Shown here one piece after another: positions 35,192-43,726 of a stretch of 64,000 bases of DNA (positions within the stretch are counted from its first letter, which is position 1; each line of letters begins with the position of its first letter). Origin of the DNA: Nitrobacteraceae bacterium AZCC 2146 (GTDB lineage: Bacteria > Pseudomonadota > Alphaproteobacteria > Rhizobiales > Xanthobacteraceae); NCBI GenBank assembly GCA_036924855.1, contig JBAGRP010000001.1:7180001-7244000 (forward strand), read 5' to 3'. The notes under the pieces were generated by a model that worked only from the letters and a program-made list of their open reading frames with translations, was not told where the DNA came from and did no database searches. The position numbers were made by a program, and so were the translations under genes.

Positions 35192-35618
35192 TGAGGGGTA
35201 GGGGCATCGGACCGGTTAGAGTAGTTCGTTCGCAAAATGCTGGAATTAACAGAGAAAGCCCTCTTGGATCTGTGCTGCCCAAAAGGTGGATGTTCGGCAC
35301 GAGGAGGCGCGTTTATGGCAGGCGGGTCCCCTCTGCAACGGTCTCGGTTAGCTGCTCGTAGGCTCCGGCCCACTCGAAGCACTGCTCATAGCTGCGCTTG
35401 CTGGAAATTGGACTTTGAACGATGATCAGGTCACTGCGAGCGTCGCTCGGTTGGGTACTTCCGTCCAGGCGCCCCGACCGGGGCGCAGACGCCGAACGGC
35501 ATCTGCGTACTTTTCATCTGCCGTTTTCGATTATTTTGCTGTTGGTATCGCGAATTCCGGGCCGTTCATGGTGCTTTCCGGCCAGCGCTGCATGATTGAC
35601 TTCTGCCGGGTCCTTTAA
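35192..35618. other. Spacer between the IS5 element and the transposase-SH3 chimera
   Basis: No intact gene is supported in these 427 bases. The last part should correspond to the N-terminal zinc-finger region of an ISL3-type transposase, but none of the three frames reads cleanly, so that region is decayed or replaced. Confidence 0.4.
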
Positions 35619-36464
35619 TTGACGGCACGGCTGGAATGCATCGTCCACCATCTGGGGCTGGCCCTCGGCGGCAGACCGGCAGCGAGCTTCGCCAAGCGAC
35701 TGATGCTGCCGGTGAGCAACGATACTCTGCTGCGTGTTGTTAGGCGACGAACCCGCCCGCGAATGGAGCCTCTGATCGTCGCCGGCATCGACGACTGGGC
35801 TTTTCGTAAGAACCATCGCTACGGAACAATCGTGTGCGATTTTGAGAGGCGGCGGATCGTAACGCTGCTTCCAGATCGAGAGATTGCAACGGTGCGGACT
35901 TGGCTTTCCGACCATCCGGAGATCAGGGTCGTATCGCGCGACCGTGGCGGAGGCTACGGTGAGGCCGTGGCAAAGGCGCTGCCCGACGCCATCCAGGTTG
36001 CCGACCGGTGGCACCTGATGGAGAACGCAAGCGCGGCCTTTCTCAACGCGGTGCCGCGCTATGTCAGCCTGAAGTCCGACCATGTGAATGTCCGCGCCGG
36101 CCCCACCAAGGACAATGACGTCGCCTGGGTCTACACCAAGTCAGGCTTGCCGGTAGAAATCACCGCCGAATACGAGAACTGGCGCCGGGTACGCGATTCC
36201 GAGGGCGCCGAGGGCTGGGTCTATCATTCCCTGCTGTCCGGCCGCCGCACCGCGGTGGTCACCATGAAGACCAAGGACGATCTGGCGTCGATCTATGACA
36301 GTCCCGATTCGAAGATCGCGGTCGCCGCCAGGCTGCAGGCCGGCGTGGTCGCGCAGGTCAAGCGCTGCAGCAACGGTTGGTGCCGCGTCATCGGCACCGG
36401 TTTCGATGGCTGGATCGAGCAGCAGCGGCTGTGGGGCGTGTACGCGGACGAGAAGGTGGATTGA
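35619..36464 (+). CDS. In-frame chimera: ISL3-type transposase fragment fused to an SH3-domain protein
   Basis: The 281-codon frame opens at TTG 35619. Residues 1 to about 143 are the middle of an ISL3-family transposase: TARLECIVHHLGLALGG, VAGIDDWAFRKNHRYGTIVC, VISRDRGGGYGEAV-like VVSRDRGGGYGEAVAKALPD and VADRWHLMENASAAFLNAV. From residue 144 (near base 36049) it becomes a bacterial SH3 protein: PRYVSLKSDHVNVRAGPTKD, GLPVEITAEYENWRRVRDSE and GWVYHSLLSGRR, with a second SH3-like repeat ending GWIEQQRLWGVYADEKVD. The SH3 protein has lost its signal peptide, so it would not be exported. Probably non-functional. Confidence 0.75.
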   Translation: MTARLECIVHHLGLALGGRPAASFAKRLMLPVSNDTLLRVVRRRTRPRMEPLIVAGIDDWAFRKNHRYGTIVCDFERRRIVTLLPDREIATVRTWLSDHPEIRVVSRDRGGGYGEAVAKALPDAIQVADRWHLMENASAAFLNAVPRYVSLKSDHVNVRAGPTKDNDVAWVYTKSGLPVEITAEYENWRRVRDSEGAEGWVYHSLLSGRRTAVVTMKTKDDLASIYDSPDSKIAVAARLQAGVVAQVKRCSNGWCRVIGTGFDGWIEQQRLWGVYADEKVD

Positions 36465-36559
36465 ACTTTCGCAAGCGGAGGATACTGCCGCATGGCGCGC
36501 CTAGCGCGAATCCTGAATGCACGGCCCGGCCGCAGCGCAAGCGGCGAGGTCAGGCGCTG

Positions 36560-37303
36560 CTATTCTGAAACCAATTGCACCGTTTGGCGTCCGCCGTTCA
36601 TTTCCTTGAGGTCGTTGATATATTGCTCGGGGAAAATCAGATGAAACGGGGTCTTCAGGCCCATATAGGCGGCAATTTTCCCAACAAAGGATGTGCAATT
36701 GTTGGTTTCCGCGTTCCAGAACTTCGAGCTCGCCTGAAGTTCCTTGATATACGCAAAGACCCTTTTTGCATCGGGCTCACTCAAATAGACCCGATAGTTC
36801 GCGGTGAGATACTGGACGTCGAGATCGCCATAGCTCGCGCCGGTTTCGGCGGGAACCCACGTCAGATGTCCCAGCATATAAGGGAGTAAGTCGCCGGCTG
36901 GATGCAAGCCGGCCACCTCAACCTTCCGCTCGCTGGTTTTACCGTACCAGACAAAGGCATGACCATAGGATGCAGCGGTGCGCGCCCGAAAATCTACGTA
37001 ATACGGGCCCTTGGTTGAGGCCCTCGATTTCGGTTTGGAAGTCGGCTTGGCATCACCCGTGGATGACGGTGCGGCCGACGGAGACGAACTCAATGCGGCG
37101 ACTGCTGTCACCGCGCCTTCCTTCTTTGCAGGTTTGCGTGGAGCGGCGTCCGTCTGCAGAAAAGGTGGCTGATCGACTGCTGCCGCCAGCTGCTGCGCGT
37201 TGCCTCTTTCGATTCCCAATCCCCAACTGGAAATCGAGACGAGAAACAGGCCTCCGACCAAGCGCAGCCGCCGCCGCTGTTTTTTAGTATACCTCACCTG
37301 CAT
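36560..37303 (-). CDS. Exported protein with a His/Cys hydrolase-like C-terminal domain
   Basis: The 247-residue protein has a basic N-terminus and membrane segment (RRRLRLVGGLFLVSISSWGL), a Ser/Pro/Lys-rich linker (residues about 50-100), and a conserved-looking C-terminal domain. That domain contains YGHAFVWYGK (about 113-122), a LGHLTWVPAETGASYGDLDV stretch and NAETNNCTSFVGKIAAYMGL near residue 200. A His in YGHAF with a Cys in NNCTSF recalls NlpC/P60- or LRAT-like cysteine hydrolases, but the order and spacing are not diagnostic. No operon partners. Confidence 0.6.
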   Translation of the reverse strand: MQVRYTKKQRRRLRLVGGLFLVSISSWGLGIERGNAQQLAAAVDQPPFLQTDAAPRKPAKKEGAVTAVAALSSSPSAAPSSTGDAKPTSKPKSRASTKGPYYVDFRARTAASYGHAFVWYGKTSERKVEVAGLHPAGDLLPYMLGHLTWVPAETGASYGDLDVQYLTANYRVYLSEPDAKRVFAYIKELQASSKFWNAETNNCTSFVGKIAAYMGLKTPFHLIFPEQYINDLKEMNGGRQTVQLVSE

Positions 37304-37391
37304 ACCCCCTCAATCCGCACGATCCTGCTGTCGAACAAAAATTGTCCGACAGAGAACGAACATTGGCTTCACATGGCAGCAAGGACAGGAG

Positions 37392-37586
37392 TCAGCCTCT
37401 GGTGATCAAGGGAGCTTTGCCGACCGGGGTCTTGCCAATTGGGGTCTTGCCAATCGGGGTCTTGCCAATCGGCATTTTGCCGACAGTCGCCTGCTGGTAG
37501 ACCGGCTCGGCGCGAGGCAAGTCAGCTGCGGCAGCCGTCCCTACCAAGAAAAACGATCCCGCAGCAACGATTAGAATTTTCTTCAT
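37392..37586 (-). CDS. Small secreted protein with GK(T/M)P(I/V) repeats
   Basis: The 64-residue precursor starts at ATG 37586 behind AGGAAG. It has a clear Sec signal (MKKILIVAAGSFFLVGTAAA, cleavage before ADLPR) and a mature peptide of about 42 residues made of five tandem pentapeptides: GKMPI, GKTPI, GKTPI, GKTPI, GKTPV, then GKAPLITRG. The DNA shows the repeat as near-identical 15-bp units at 37413-37475. Function unknown; the cationic, Pro-rich mature part would be unstructured. Confidence 0.7.
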   Translation of the reverse strand: MKKILIVAAGSFFLVGTAAAADLPRAEPVYQQATVGKMPIGKTPIGKTPIGKTPVGKAPLITRG

Positions 37587-37730
37587 GGTCTACTTCCTTT
37601 TTTGCACGATCCGGAAAACACATCGGAAAACCCGACAAAAGGAGACTGAAAAATAACCTGCTCGCGGCGATATCGCAATCGCGTGCGGGGGTGTGGACAG
37701 CGGCGAACGATCGATTTGTCCAAGGCGTGA

Positions 37731-37765
37731 TAATAATGGCACGTGTAGTATAATAATGGCACGTG
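37731..37765. repeat. 20-bp tandem duplication containing TAATAATGGCACGTG
   Basis: TAATAATGGCACGTG occurs at 37731-37745 and again at 37751-37765, a 20-bp period. It lies between the stop of the alpha/beta hydrolase gene and the start of the small secreted repeat protein, about 145-180 bp upstream of the latter, and could be paired regulator sites. Confidence 0.5.
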
Positions 37766-37770
37766 ATAGT

Positions 37771-38979
37771 TCATTTCGTCTGTGCCGGATCGGAAGCCAA
37801 GAGCGCGCCGTCAACGCCAAAGTGGGGCAGGCCGCCCGCCGGCCCGGTGATCTCTTCAAACGGTAGCGGACCGCAGACAATCATGCAGTAGTCATAGGCT
37901 GATCGCTGATCGTTCCCCATCAGGAACTGATAATGCATCCGCATGAATCTGAACCGGCTGCGCCTGAACGAGTCCGCGCTGAGCATTGACGGAATTTGAA
38001 CGCGACGGATGTTCGGCCTTCCGTCCGACCTGTCATATGCAATGTGCGTGAGCGTTACCGGATCGAAGCGGTAAAAACTGATCATGTCGTCGCGTGCGTG
38101 ATATTCGGACCACAGAATCAATGAATTTCGGGCAACCGAGGCGGTCGCCCGACGGCCGATCTCGCCGCGCGGATGCAGCGAGAATTTCGGTATCGTGGCA
38201 CCCACCGTGAGGATACAGATCTTCGGCCCGTGTTCGGCCAGTCTGGCGTCCTTCTTCATCGCCCGAGCGACGGCCTGCATGACCAGTGCCGCGCCCAGGC
38301 AATGGCCAACCACAATGATCTCATCTGCATCGCTGTCGCGCGCGCGTTCGACGATTTTTTCAGCAAAGGCGTCGATCCGCTGTTCCATCTGCAGCCGCTG
38401 GCCGTACAGAAATTGCCGCGAGAAAATCCAGTCATCGAAGGCGTGATTGATTTTCTGGCGCCAGGGTGACCAGCGCAGCAAAGCGCCGAAAACCGCCACG
38501 GCGACAAGCGTCGCTAACGCGCCGCTGCCGCCACCCGGTCCGAACAGCCGATAGGTGAGGGAGGCCACGAAGAGCCCCAACACTGCAAACAAGGTCACGA
38601 GGCAATAAGGGAACAGGAAAAACGCCGTATATCGCCAGCTCGAACGGAGGTAGCGGACCAGCGTGCCGGTGACGACGAAATCCAGCAGCGTCAAGGCGGC
38701 ATGCCCCAGCCGCGACAGGTCGTCTCTCTGGAAGTCCTGTAAAATCAGGTCATCCCAGCGCAGTATCTCGAACGTCGTTTGGGTTTTCCAGTTCGCCCCG
38801 GACGCCTCCGCGTGCCAGGTCGCGCTGACGTCCGATTTTGTCGTCAGGTCCGACGCTGTCGTCGTGACATTCCAGTTCTTTTGAAAGCTTGATAGCGAGC
38901 GGCGGAATCGGGCGAACAGCGTTTCGGGGGCGACTGGATCGTACCCGCCGAGATGAAAGACATGCCGTCGCGAGATCAT
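37771..38979 (-). CDS. Membrane-anchored alpha/beta hydrolase-like protein with Cys at the nucleophile elbow
   Basis: From ATG 38979 (MISRRHVFHLGGYDPVAPET) the protein has 402 residues. Two hydrophobic segments (TAFFLFPYCLVTLFAVLGLF and LATLVAVAVFGALL) anchor it in the inner membrane, followed by a hydrolase domain with IIVVGHCLGAALVMQAV. This is the lipase elbow G-H-x-L-G with Cys (TGC) where Ser is usual. Later features are YHARDDMISFYRFDP and RMHYQFLMG, which could supply Asp and His. Substrate unknown. The frame upstream to 39255 is a shadow of the divergent gene. Confidence 0.75.
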   Translation of the reverse strand: MISRRHVFHLGGYDPVAPETLFARFRRSLSSFQKNWNVTTTASDLTTKSDVSATWHAEASGANWKTQTTFEILRWDDLILQDFQRDDLSRLGHAALTLLDFVVTGTLVRYLRSSWRYTAFFLFPYCLVTLFAVLGLFVASLTYRLFGPGGGSGALATLVAVAVFGALLRWSPWRQKINHAFDDWIFSRQFLYGQRLQMEQRIDAFAEKIVERARDSDADEIIVVGHCLGAALVMQAVARAMKKDARLAEHGPKICILTVGATIPKFSLHPRGEIGRRATASVARNSLILWSEYHARDDMISFYRFDPVTLTHIAYDRSDGRPNIRRVQIPSMLSADSFRRSRFRFMRMHYQFLMGNDQRSAYDYCMIVCGPLPFEEITGPAGGLPHFGVDGALLASDPAQTK

Positions 38980-39166
38980 TCGCAGTGCTCCAGTCGCCGA
39001 GCATTCATCGCCACGCGGTGACAATTGCAGGCCGGCACCGGCAAATCCAGCCAATGGCGAAATTATTTTCCGCCGGCAACGGCGATGGACGTCGCAGCGC
39101 GTACGGCCTTGACCGCCCGCTCGGTTCCGTCCATTCGGAAGGTTCGCCGCGCGGACGGCCGTGGAG

Positions 39167-39970
39167 ATGCCGCATGAGACGCTTGTGACGTATCGCGCCC
39201 GACTCCGGCTTGCCCTTCGAGCGTTGAGGCTTGGCATGGCATGCGCCACCCTCACGGCCTGCGCGGTTGCTTCGATCCCCCCTGCCGCATCTGGCGAAGC
39301 GGCCTCTGCCGCGGAGGTCTGTCTTGCGGTGGATCAGCAGCTTTCGCCCGGCACGGCGTTGCCCCGCACGGTCGCCGCCACGAAGGCCGGCGGGCCGCTG
39401 AAGATCGTCGCCATGGGCTCATCATCGACGCTTGGCCTGTGGCAGTCCAATCCGGCGGCGACCTATCCCGGAATCCTGCAGCAAGAGCTGACGCGTTTGA
39501 AGCCAGCCTCGCGGGTCATCGTGATCAACAGCGGCCGCAATGCCGATACGATCCCCGGAAACATCGCGCGTTTCGACAGCGACGTGCTCGCTCACAACCC
39601 GGATCTGGTGGTGTGGCAGGTGGGGACGAATGACGTGACGTGGCTGGAGAGCGCCGACAGCCTGACGAAGAAGATCGTCGACGGGGTGCGAGCCCTGAGG
39701 GCGAACGGCGCCGACGTGATCCTGATGGATCAGCAATACGCACCGGTGATTCTGGCGTCGCAATATTCCAAGATGCAGGCGAGCATCGCAGAAGCCGCTA
39801 GGCAGGAGCGGGTCGGGCTGTTTTCACGCTTCGAGCTGATGCGCCGTTCCGTCGATGCGGGGCTTTCGATCGGCGCTCTGGTAGCCTGGGATGGGCTGCA
39901 TAATTCAGCCGCGGGCTACGATTGCATCGGCCGCGCGCTGGCGCGGGCAATCGTCGCGGTCACGCGCTGA
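39167..39970 (+). CDS. SGNH/GDSL-type esterase, exported
   Basis: The protein (267 residues from ATG 39167; a GTG at 39161 is also possible) has a basic N-terminus and a signal ending LTAC, a likely lipobox. The SGNH blocks are intact: VAMGSSSTLG (nucleophile Ser), VINSGRNADT, VVWQVGTNDV (Asn) and AWDGLHNSAAGY (Asp and His). It should hydrolyse an ester or acetyl group on a periplasmic or surface substrate such as a polysaccharide. It is divergent from the membrane hydrolase gene and convergent with irr. Confidence 0.88.
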   Translation: MPHETLVTYRARLRLALRALRLGMACATLTACAVASIPPAASGEAASAAEVCLAVDQQLSPGTALPRTVAATKAGGPLKIVAMGSSSTLGLWQSNPAATYPGILQQELTRLKPASRVIVINSGRNADTIPGNIARFDSDVLAHNPDLVVWQVGTNDVTWLESADSLTKKIVDGVRALRANGADVILMDQQYAPVILASQYSKMQASIAEAARQERVGLFSRFELMRRSVDAGLSIGALVAWDGLHNSAAGYDCIGRALARAIVAVTR

Positions 39971-40072
39971 TTTTCGTGCAAGCGGCGACCGTGATTGGCC
40001 TGAAGCGGCTATCGCAAGCGCAACGCACACGCACGGCCGGCCGAGTGGCTGGCCGGGCGTGTGCGAAGCTCG

Positions 40073-40456
40073 TTAACGCTTCTTCCGAAGGCGGACGACC
40101 ATGTCGATGCGGCTGATTTCGTAGCCGACGGGGACGTCGGGCATCTTCTGCGGCACCATGTGCGGATCGGGGATGTCGACCAGCTCGTGGTTGTTCTCGA
40201 GGTAATAATGGTGATGCGCGGTGACGTTGGTGTCGAAATAGGTCTTGGTGCCGTCGACGCTAACCTGGCGCAGCAGGCCGGAATCGGTGAGCTGGTTCAG
40301 GGTGTTGTAGACAGTGGCCAGCGATACCGGCACCTTCGCCAGGGTGGCTTCCTCGTAGAGCATTTCCGCCGTCAGATGGCGGGCGCCCTTGCCGAACAGG
40401 AGCCAGCCCAGCGCCATGCGCTGACGGGTCGGGCGCAGGCCCACCGACTGCAGCAT
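40073..40456 (-). CDS. irr: Iron response regulator Irr (Fur family)
   Basis: From ATG 40456 the frame encodes 127 residues that match the Irr core: LRPTRQRMALGWLLFGKGAR with HLTAEMLYEEA, VPVSLATVYNTLNQLTDSGL (winged helix), TYFDTNVTAHHHYYLENNHE and the C-terminus RIDMVVRLRKKR. Irr represses or activates iron and heme genes under iron limitation and is degraded on binding heme. The heme-regulatory motif GCPWHDVNE lies immediately upstream in the same open frame (40483-40457), so the true start must be further upstream, yet no ATG, GTG or TTG occurs in that frame back to the stop near 40691. CTG 40489 or an upstream frameshift are possible. Confidence 0.88.
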   Translation of the reverse strand: MLQSVGLRPTRQRMALGWLLFGKGARHLTAEMLYEEATLAKVPVSLATVYNTLNQLTDSGLLRQVSVDGTKTYFDTNVTAHHHYYLENNHELVDIPDPHMVPQKMPDVPVGYEISRIDMVVRLRKKR

Positions 40457-40607
40457 TTCGTTGACGTCATGCCACGGGCAACCGGTCAGCGCCGGCTGGC
40501 GGCCATGATTGATTTCCGCAACCGCGGAAGCGAAAAAGGTAAGAAGGACACTCGTCGCACCTTTCTGTGCCTTATCGGAGAAAAGGGCAAAGTCTTGCTG
40601 ACGTTTT

Positions 40608-40694
40608 TTACGGATAAATAGGCGAACGAGCTTCAGGAGCCTCTTCAGAGAGGGTGAATGTCTTTGCCTGGTTTGGTCGCTGATTTCGATTCAT
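40608..40694 (-). CDS. Possible 28-residue leader or displaced N-terminus ahead of irr
   Basis: MNRNQRPNQAKTFTLSEEAP plus eight more residues starts at ATG 40694 with GGAGG five bases before it and ends in TAA at 40608. It overlaps the upstream part of the irr frame in another phase. It could be a leader peptide, or the original start of irr separated by a frameshift. Confidence 0.35.
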   Translation of the reverse strand: MNRNQRPNQAKTFTLSEEAPEARSPIYP

Positions 40695-41186
40695 TTGCCT
40701 CCGCGGCCCTGACCGAACGTATCCGTATGTCGGTCAATCAGAACTGGGTTCGTCCGGGCGGGATAGGATAGAGGACCTTGGGGCCGACGAGCGCCACCGA
40801 CCACAACATCTTCGACTTCCAAGCTCTGCTGCACCCGGCACCGTCTTCGAGATCCAAAAGACTTAGTGGCTCACCAATCGCTGACGCTGGCCGAAAGCGG
40901 GCGATCCCTAGCTTTCTGGGCTTCCGTCGCTTCGGCGATCGCCTCACGTCCCGCGTTGCGGGCTTCGGAAGGACTGTAGGCGCCCGACAGCATCGATTGC
41001 CATCCTGGACGCGCTTTGCGAACTCGACGGCGGCGCCCCCAATCCGCCTTGGCGGCAAGCCGAATTGCCTGCATTCAACGTCTACGGCCATGGCGGCTTA
41101 GCTAGGTCGATACGGACGGAAATCAGGACGCCGCAACACATTGTCGAGCGGATCGACGCCGGCAGGCTGCCGCATCCGGGCAGACG
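40695..41186. other. Spacer with no supported gene
   Basis: Short frames occur on both strands (for example 40738-41091 and 40871-41074 on the minus strand), overlapping in different phases without ribosome sites or motifs. No product is recognised. It begins the zone of decayed genes that runs to 47,500. Confidence 0.35.
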
Positions 41187-41945
41187 CTACTCCGCTGCTT
41201 CAAGATTCGATGCGCTGCTCGCCACCTCCCGTATCGCCGACATCACCTGATCCGTGGCCGTCTGCTGGATCATGTGGCCGTTTCCAGCAACTCGGTGAAA
41301 CCTGCTTTGGGAAATGTCCGAATGCAGCCGGGCCGATTGCGTGTCGATGTCGATCAACCGATCTTGCTCGCCTGCGATGATGACGACTGGCATCTTCAAA
41401 TCCGCATACTGATTGCGCAGCTTAAAGGCGTCCGGGATCATCAGGGCCGATTCGGCCGCCGATGCCCGGATCTGGGAAGGACGCAGGGCCACTCCTTTGG
41501 AAACGCTCCAAACTTTTCTGGCACGGATCGGGGACCGAAGATTTGCGCCATCATCAGCGGCCATATCGCGCGGCTGATCAGCGGCGACAAGGTATGACTG
41601 AGGATGTCGCCGATGACCGGCAAAGCCGGCGCGACCATCGCGATGACGTCGGGTCTTCCCGTCGGATAGTAGTACCCAGACGCGAGAACCAGTCCGCGGA
41701 CCAAATCGGGATATTTCAGGGCCAGTGCCACGGCAACCGACGCGCCCCATGAGTGTCCGAGAACGGTGGCGTTTGAAACGTCGAGCCGCTTGAGGGTGTG
41801 CTTGATGAGTTCGGCCTGGGCATCCGGCGTCCACACGACGTTGCGCGGGCGGTCGCCTTGGCCGAATCCGGGACGGTCGAAAACGATGACCTGGTAGTTC
41901 TTGGCAGCGAGATCAATCAGACCGCTGGATTCGAGTGCGTCACTA
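41187..41945 (-). pseudogene. Frameshifted and truncated alpha/beta hydrolase
   Basis: The N-terminal piece (frame ending at 41441) reads AAKNYQVIVFDRPGFGQGDR, ATVLGHSWGASVAVALALKY (nucleophile elbow GHSWGAS) and LVRGLVLASGYYYPTGRPDV. Near 41480-41500 the sense switches to the frame ending at 41187: SALMIPDAFKLRNQYADLKM, PVVIIAGEQDRLIDIDTQSA (Asp) and FHRVAGNGHMIQQTA (His). A single indel therefore splits a normal hydrolase. The 5' end, with the first beta strands and any start, is missing; at 41946 the sequence becomes UDP-glucose dehydrogenase remnant. Confidence 0.8.
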
Positions 41946-42303
41946 GTGCATCGACGCCGTCCGCGCACATAGGTGATATCAGGCAGTTTTTCGCCAGCTC
42001 CATGCAGACCGGATCGAAGGCGCGCTCCTCGGCGCCCATGTCGAACAGGCCCGCGACCAGCGAGATCGACGGCGCCTCGCGCATGTCATCGGCGTCGGAA
42101 TTGAAGGTGAGGCCGAGCAAACGCGTCGGTCTTGTCGCGCAGATTGCCGCCGAGCGCGTTGGACACCTTGCGCGCCATCGCACGCTTGCGGTTGTCGTTG
42201 ACACCCAGCCCGGCCTCGACGATGCGCAGCGACACGTCGTGGTCCAGCGCGATCTTGACCAGCGCGCGGGTATCCTTGGGAAAGCACGAGCCGCCGAATC
42301 CGG
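41946..42303 (-). pseudogene. UDP-glucose 6-dehydrogenase fragment A
   Basis: The fragment reads FGGSCFPKDTRALVKIALDH, DNRKRAMARKVSNALGGNLR and DKT, then, after a frame change, LGLTFNSDADDMREAPSISL, VAGLFDMGAEERAFDP and CADGVDALVTHSN. These are the catalytic-Cys loop (GGSCFPKD) and UDP-binding C-terminal domain of Ugd, which oxidises UDP-glucose to UDP-glucuronate. The N-terminal NAD domain is absent. It joins a hydrolase remnant at one end and the HTH gene at the other. A related second copy lies at 44770-45237. Confidence 0.85.
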
Positions 42304-42305
42304 TA

Positions 42306-42650
42306 TTAGCGAAAGCGAGGCTCGGGGTGCTCTTCTGGATCCGGATCCGGGTCGGCCGATGGCGCCGGAGCTGCTTTAAGTTTAGGGATGAAGCCGACCT
42401 GAAATCCGAAAACGCGTCCGATTTTGTCCAGCGTTTCGATTGTCGGATTCGAGTCTCCTCTCTCGAGTTCTGCGACCTGGCGCGTTGTCAGCCGGAAGAG
42501 CTTCGCGAAATCGGCCTGCGATAGGCCCAGCGCCTGCCTCATCTCGAGGACGGCGTGCGGAAGGGCGAGCGTGCCGCTACGGGCCTTCTCGCCGATGATT
42601 ACGCGTCTCTGCCGGATTTCGTCTTTCGTTGGCTTGCGCCACCTGGGCAT
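42306..42650 (-). CDS. XRE-type helix-turn-helix protein, probable antitoxin partner of HipA
   Basis: The 114-residue protein has an HTH_3 domain: LPHAVLEMRQALGLSQADFA, then KLFRLTTRQVAELERGDSNP and TIETLDKIGRVFGFQVG. The last 20 residues (Pro/Asp/Glu-rich) read close to the junction with the ugd fragment. The start ATG 42650 has GAGG upstream, overlapping the end of the HipA remnant (stop at 42658). This hipA-then-hipB order is reversed from E. coli. It likely binds its own promoter. Confidence 0.75.
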   Translation of the reverse strand: MPRWRKPTKDEIRQRRVIIGEKARSGTLALPHAVLEMRQALGLSQADFAKLFRLTTRQVAELERGDSNPTIETLDKIGRVFGFQVGFIPKLKAAPAPSADPDPDPEEHPEPRFR

Positions 42651-42657
42651 TGGAACC

Positions 42658-43145
42658 TCACTTATTGGCGGAAGCTGGTCGCAATTGCGCGACGTCGTCC
42701 GCCAATTGGTTGTTCGCGGTTATCGCGATCGCGACGACTTGTTCGGGGACACCGTGTCTCCTCGCAATGTCGGGAAGCGCCCGCAGGAGCTCTTCCTTGC
42801 CGGCGAGCGCGCTCTTCAGGTCGGCCGCGGTTAGCTTTCCCGCGACGGTTTCGCAGACCTCGCTCCAGTCCGGCCTGAGATCGAGGCCTTGAGCCTTCAT
42901 GCACTTCCACTTCGTCGAGCGCGGGATTCCCGCCGCCGCCAGCTTCTTCGGTGCGTAGTCGAAGAGGGGGGCGAGCCTGATGCTTCCATCGACGAATTTT
43001 CTGAGAGCGGTGTTGCGGCCGTGATTGTCCGGATTTCCCGTCGCGAGGTTCAGCAGGTCGCGCATCAGATACTCGATAGTATCTGCCAGAGGGTCCGATG
43101 AGACCTCCTGGATCATCCGGATATACTCCTCGTGCGATCCGACAT
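42658..43145 (-). pseudogene. HipA-type kinase, C-terminal fragment
   Basis: The frame encodes HEEYIRMIQEVSSDPLADTI, then LLNLATGNPDNHGRNTALRK with the catalytic Asn-x-Asp-x-His-type loop, SIRLAPLFDYAPKKLAAAGI, and a helical C-terminus (ADLKSALAGKEELLRALPDI). This is the C-terminal lobe of HipA serine/threonine-type kinases, which phosphorylate tRNA synthetases. An in-frame TAG just upstream of 43145 and the absence of the N-terminal lobe show it is truncated. An internal ATG at 43116 could give a 152-residue product but it would lack the ATP-binding P-loop. Confidence 0.75.
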
Positions 43146-43222
43146 ACTAATGAACCCATTTTATGGGCTGATTATTGGGCTTGCGTGCCGAGAACATTCC
43201 GGTCCGTCGGGGAGCTGGCAGA

Positions 43223-43663
43223 TCACATCAATTGGCATTCAGCCTCATTGGCGCGCGTTCCTTCGTGAAGTCCAAGCAGCGGCGGACCTAACGCCCGAAA
43301 CGCCTTGAGAGCTGCGTATCCGCCGCGCCTGGGCCACCCGGACATCATGGCGTCGAACACCCGGCTGGCCGCGGCATGGTCGATGCTGCGGAGATCGGCA
43401 CTGAAGCTCGCGAAGAGCGCTCGACCGCCATTCTCATCATGGTTACCGGCCGACCAGGACGGGCACAAGGATCGGGAATAGTGAAGTGCTTTTGCGCCAG
43501 TGGTTGGCAGGGCGGAAACCGCGCAAAACCGGCGCAGCGCGAGCATAGCGGAGCTCTTCCCACTATTGTTCGCCCCGACGAATACTGTTTTATCCGTCGC
43601 GAAATCCACGCGGATGGCCTTCAGTTTCCTGAAATTACCTATCTCGAAACGTTGAATATACAT
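43223..43663 (-). pseudogene. N-terminal fragment of an OLD/RecF-like AAA ATPase
   Basis: The first 50 residues are well preserved: MYIQRFEIGNFRKLKAIRVD, then FVGANNSGKSSAMLALRRF with Walker A GANNSGKS. Such N-termini belong to OLD-family ATPases that precede TOPRIM nucleases in phage-defence proteins. After about residue 55 the sequence loses family character and ends at residue 146, far short of the 500-700 expected. No Walker B or TOPRIM domain follows, so this is a relic. Confidence 0.7.
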
Positions 43664-43726
43664 CGTCGGGCGGCGGGGTAACGACCAACGAACCGAGCCT
43701 GCTTCGGTCGAGCGAGGTAGTTGTGC

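Noticed and set aside
40738..41091. Minus-strand open frames of 117 and 67 codons
   Set aside because: They overlap each other in different phases, have no ribosome site and no recognisable motif.
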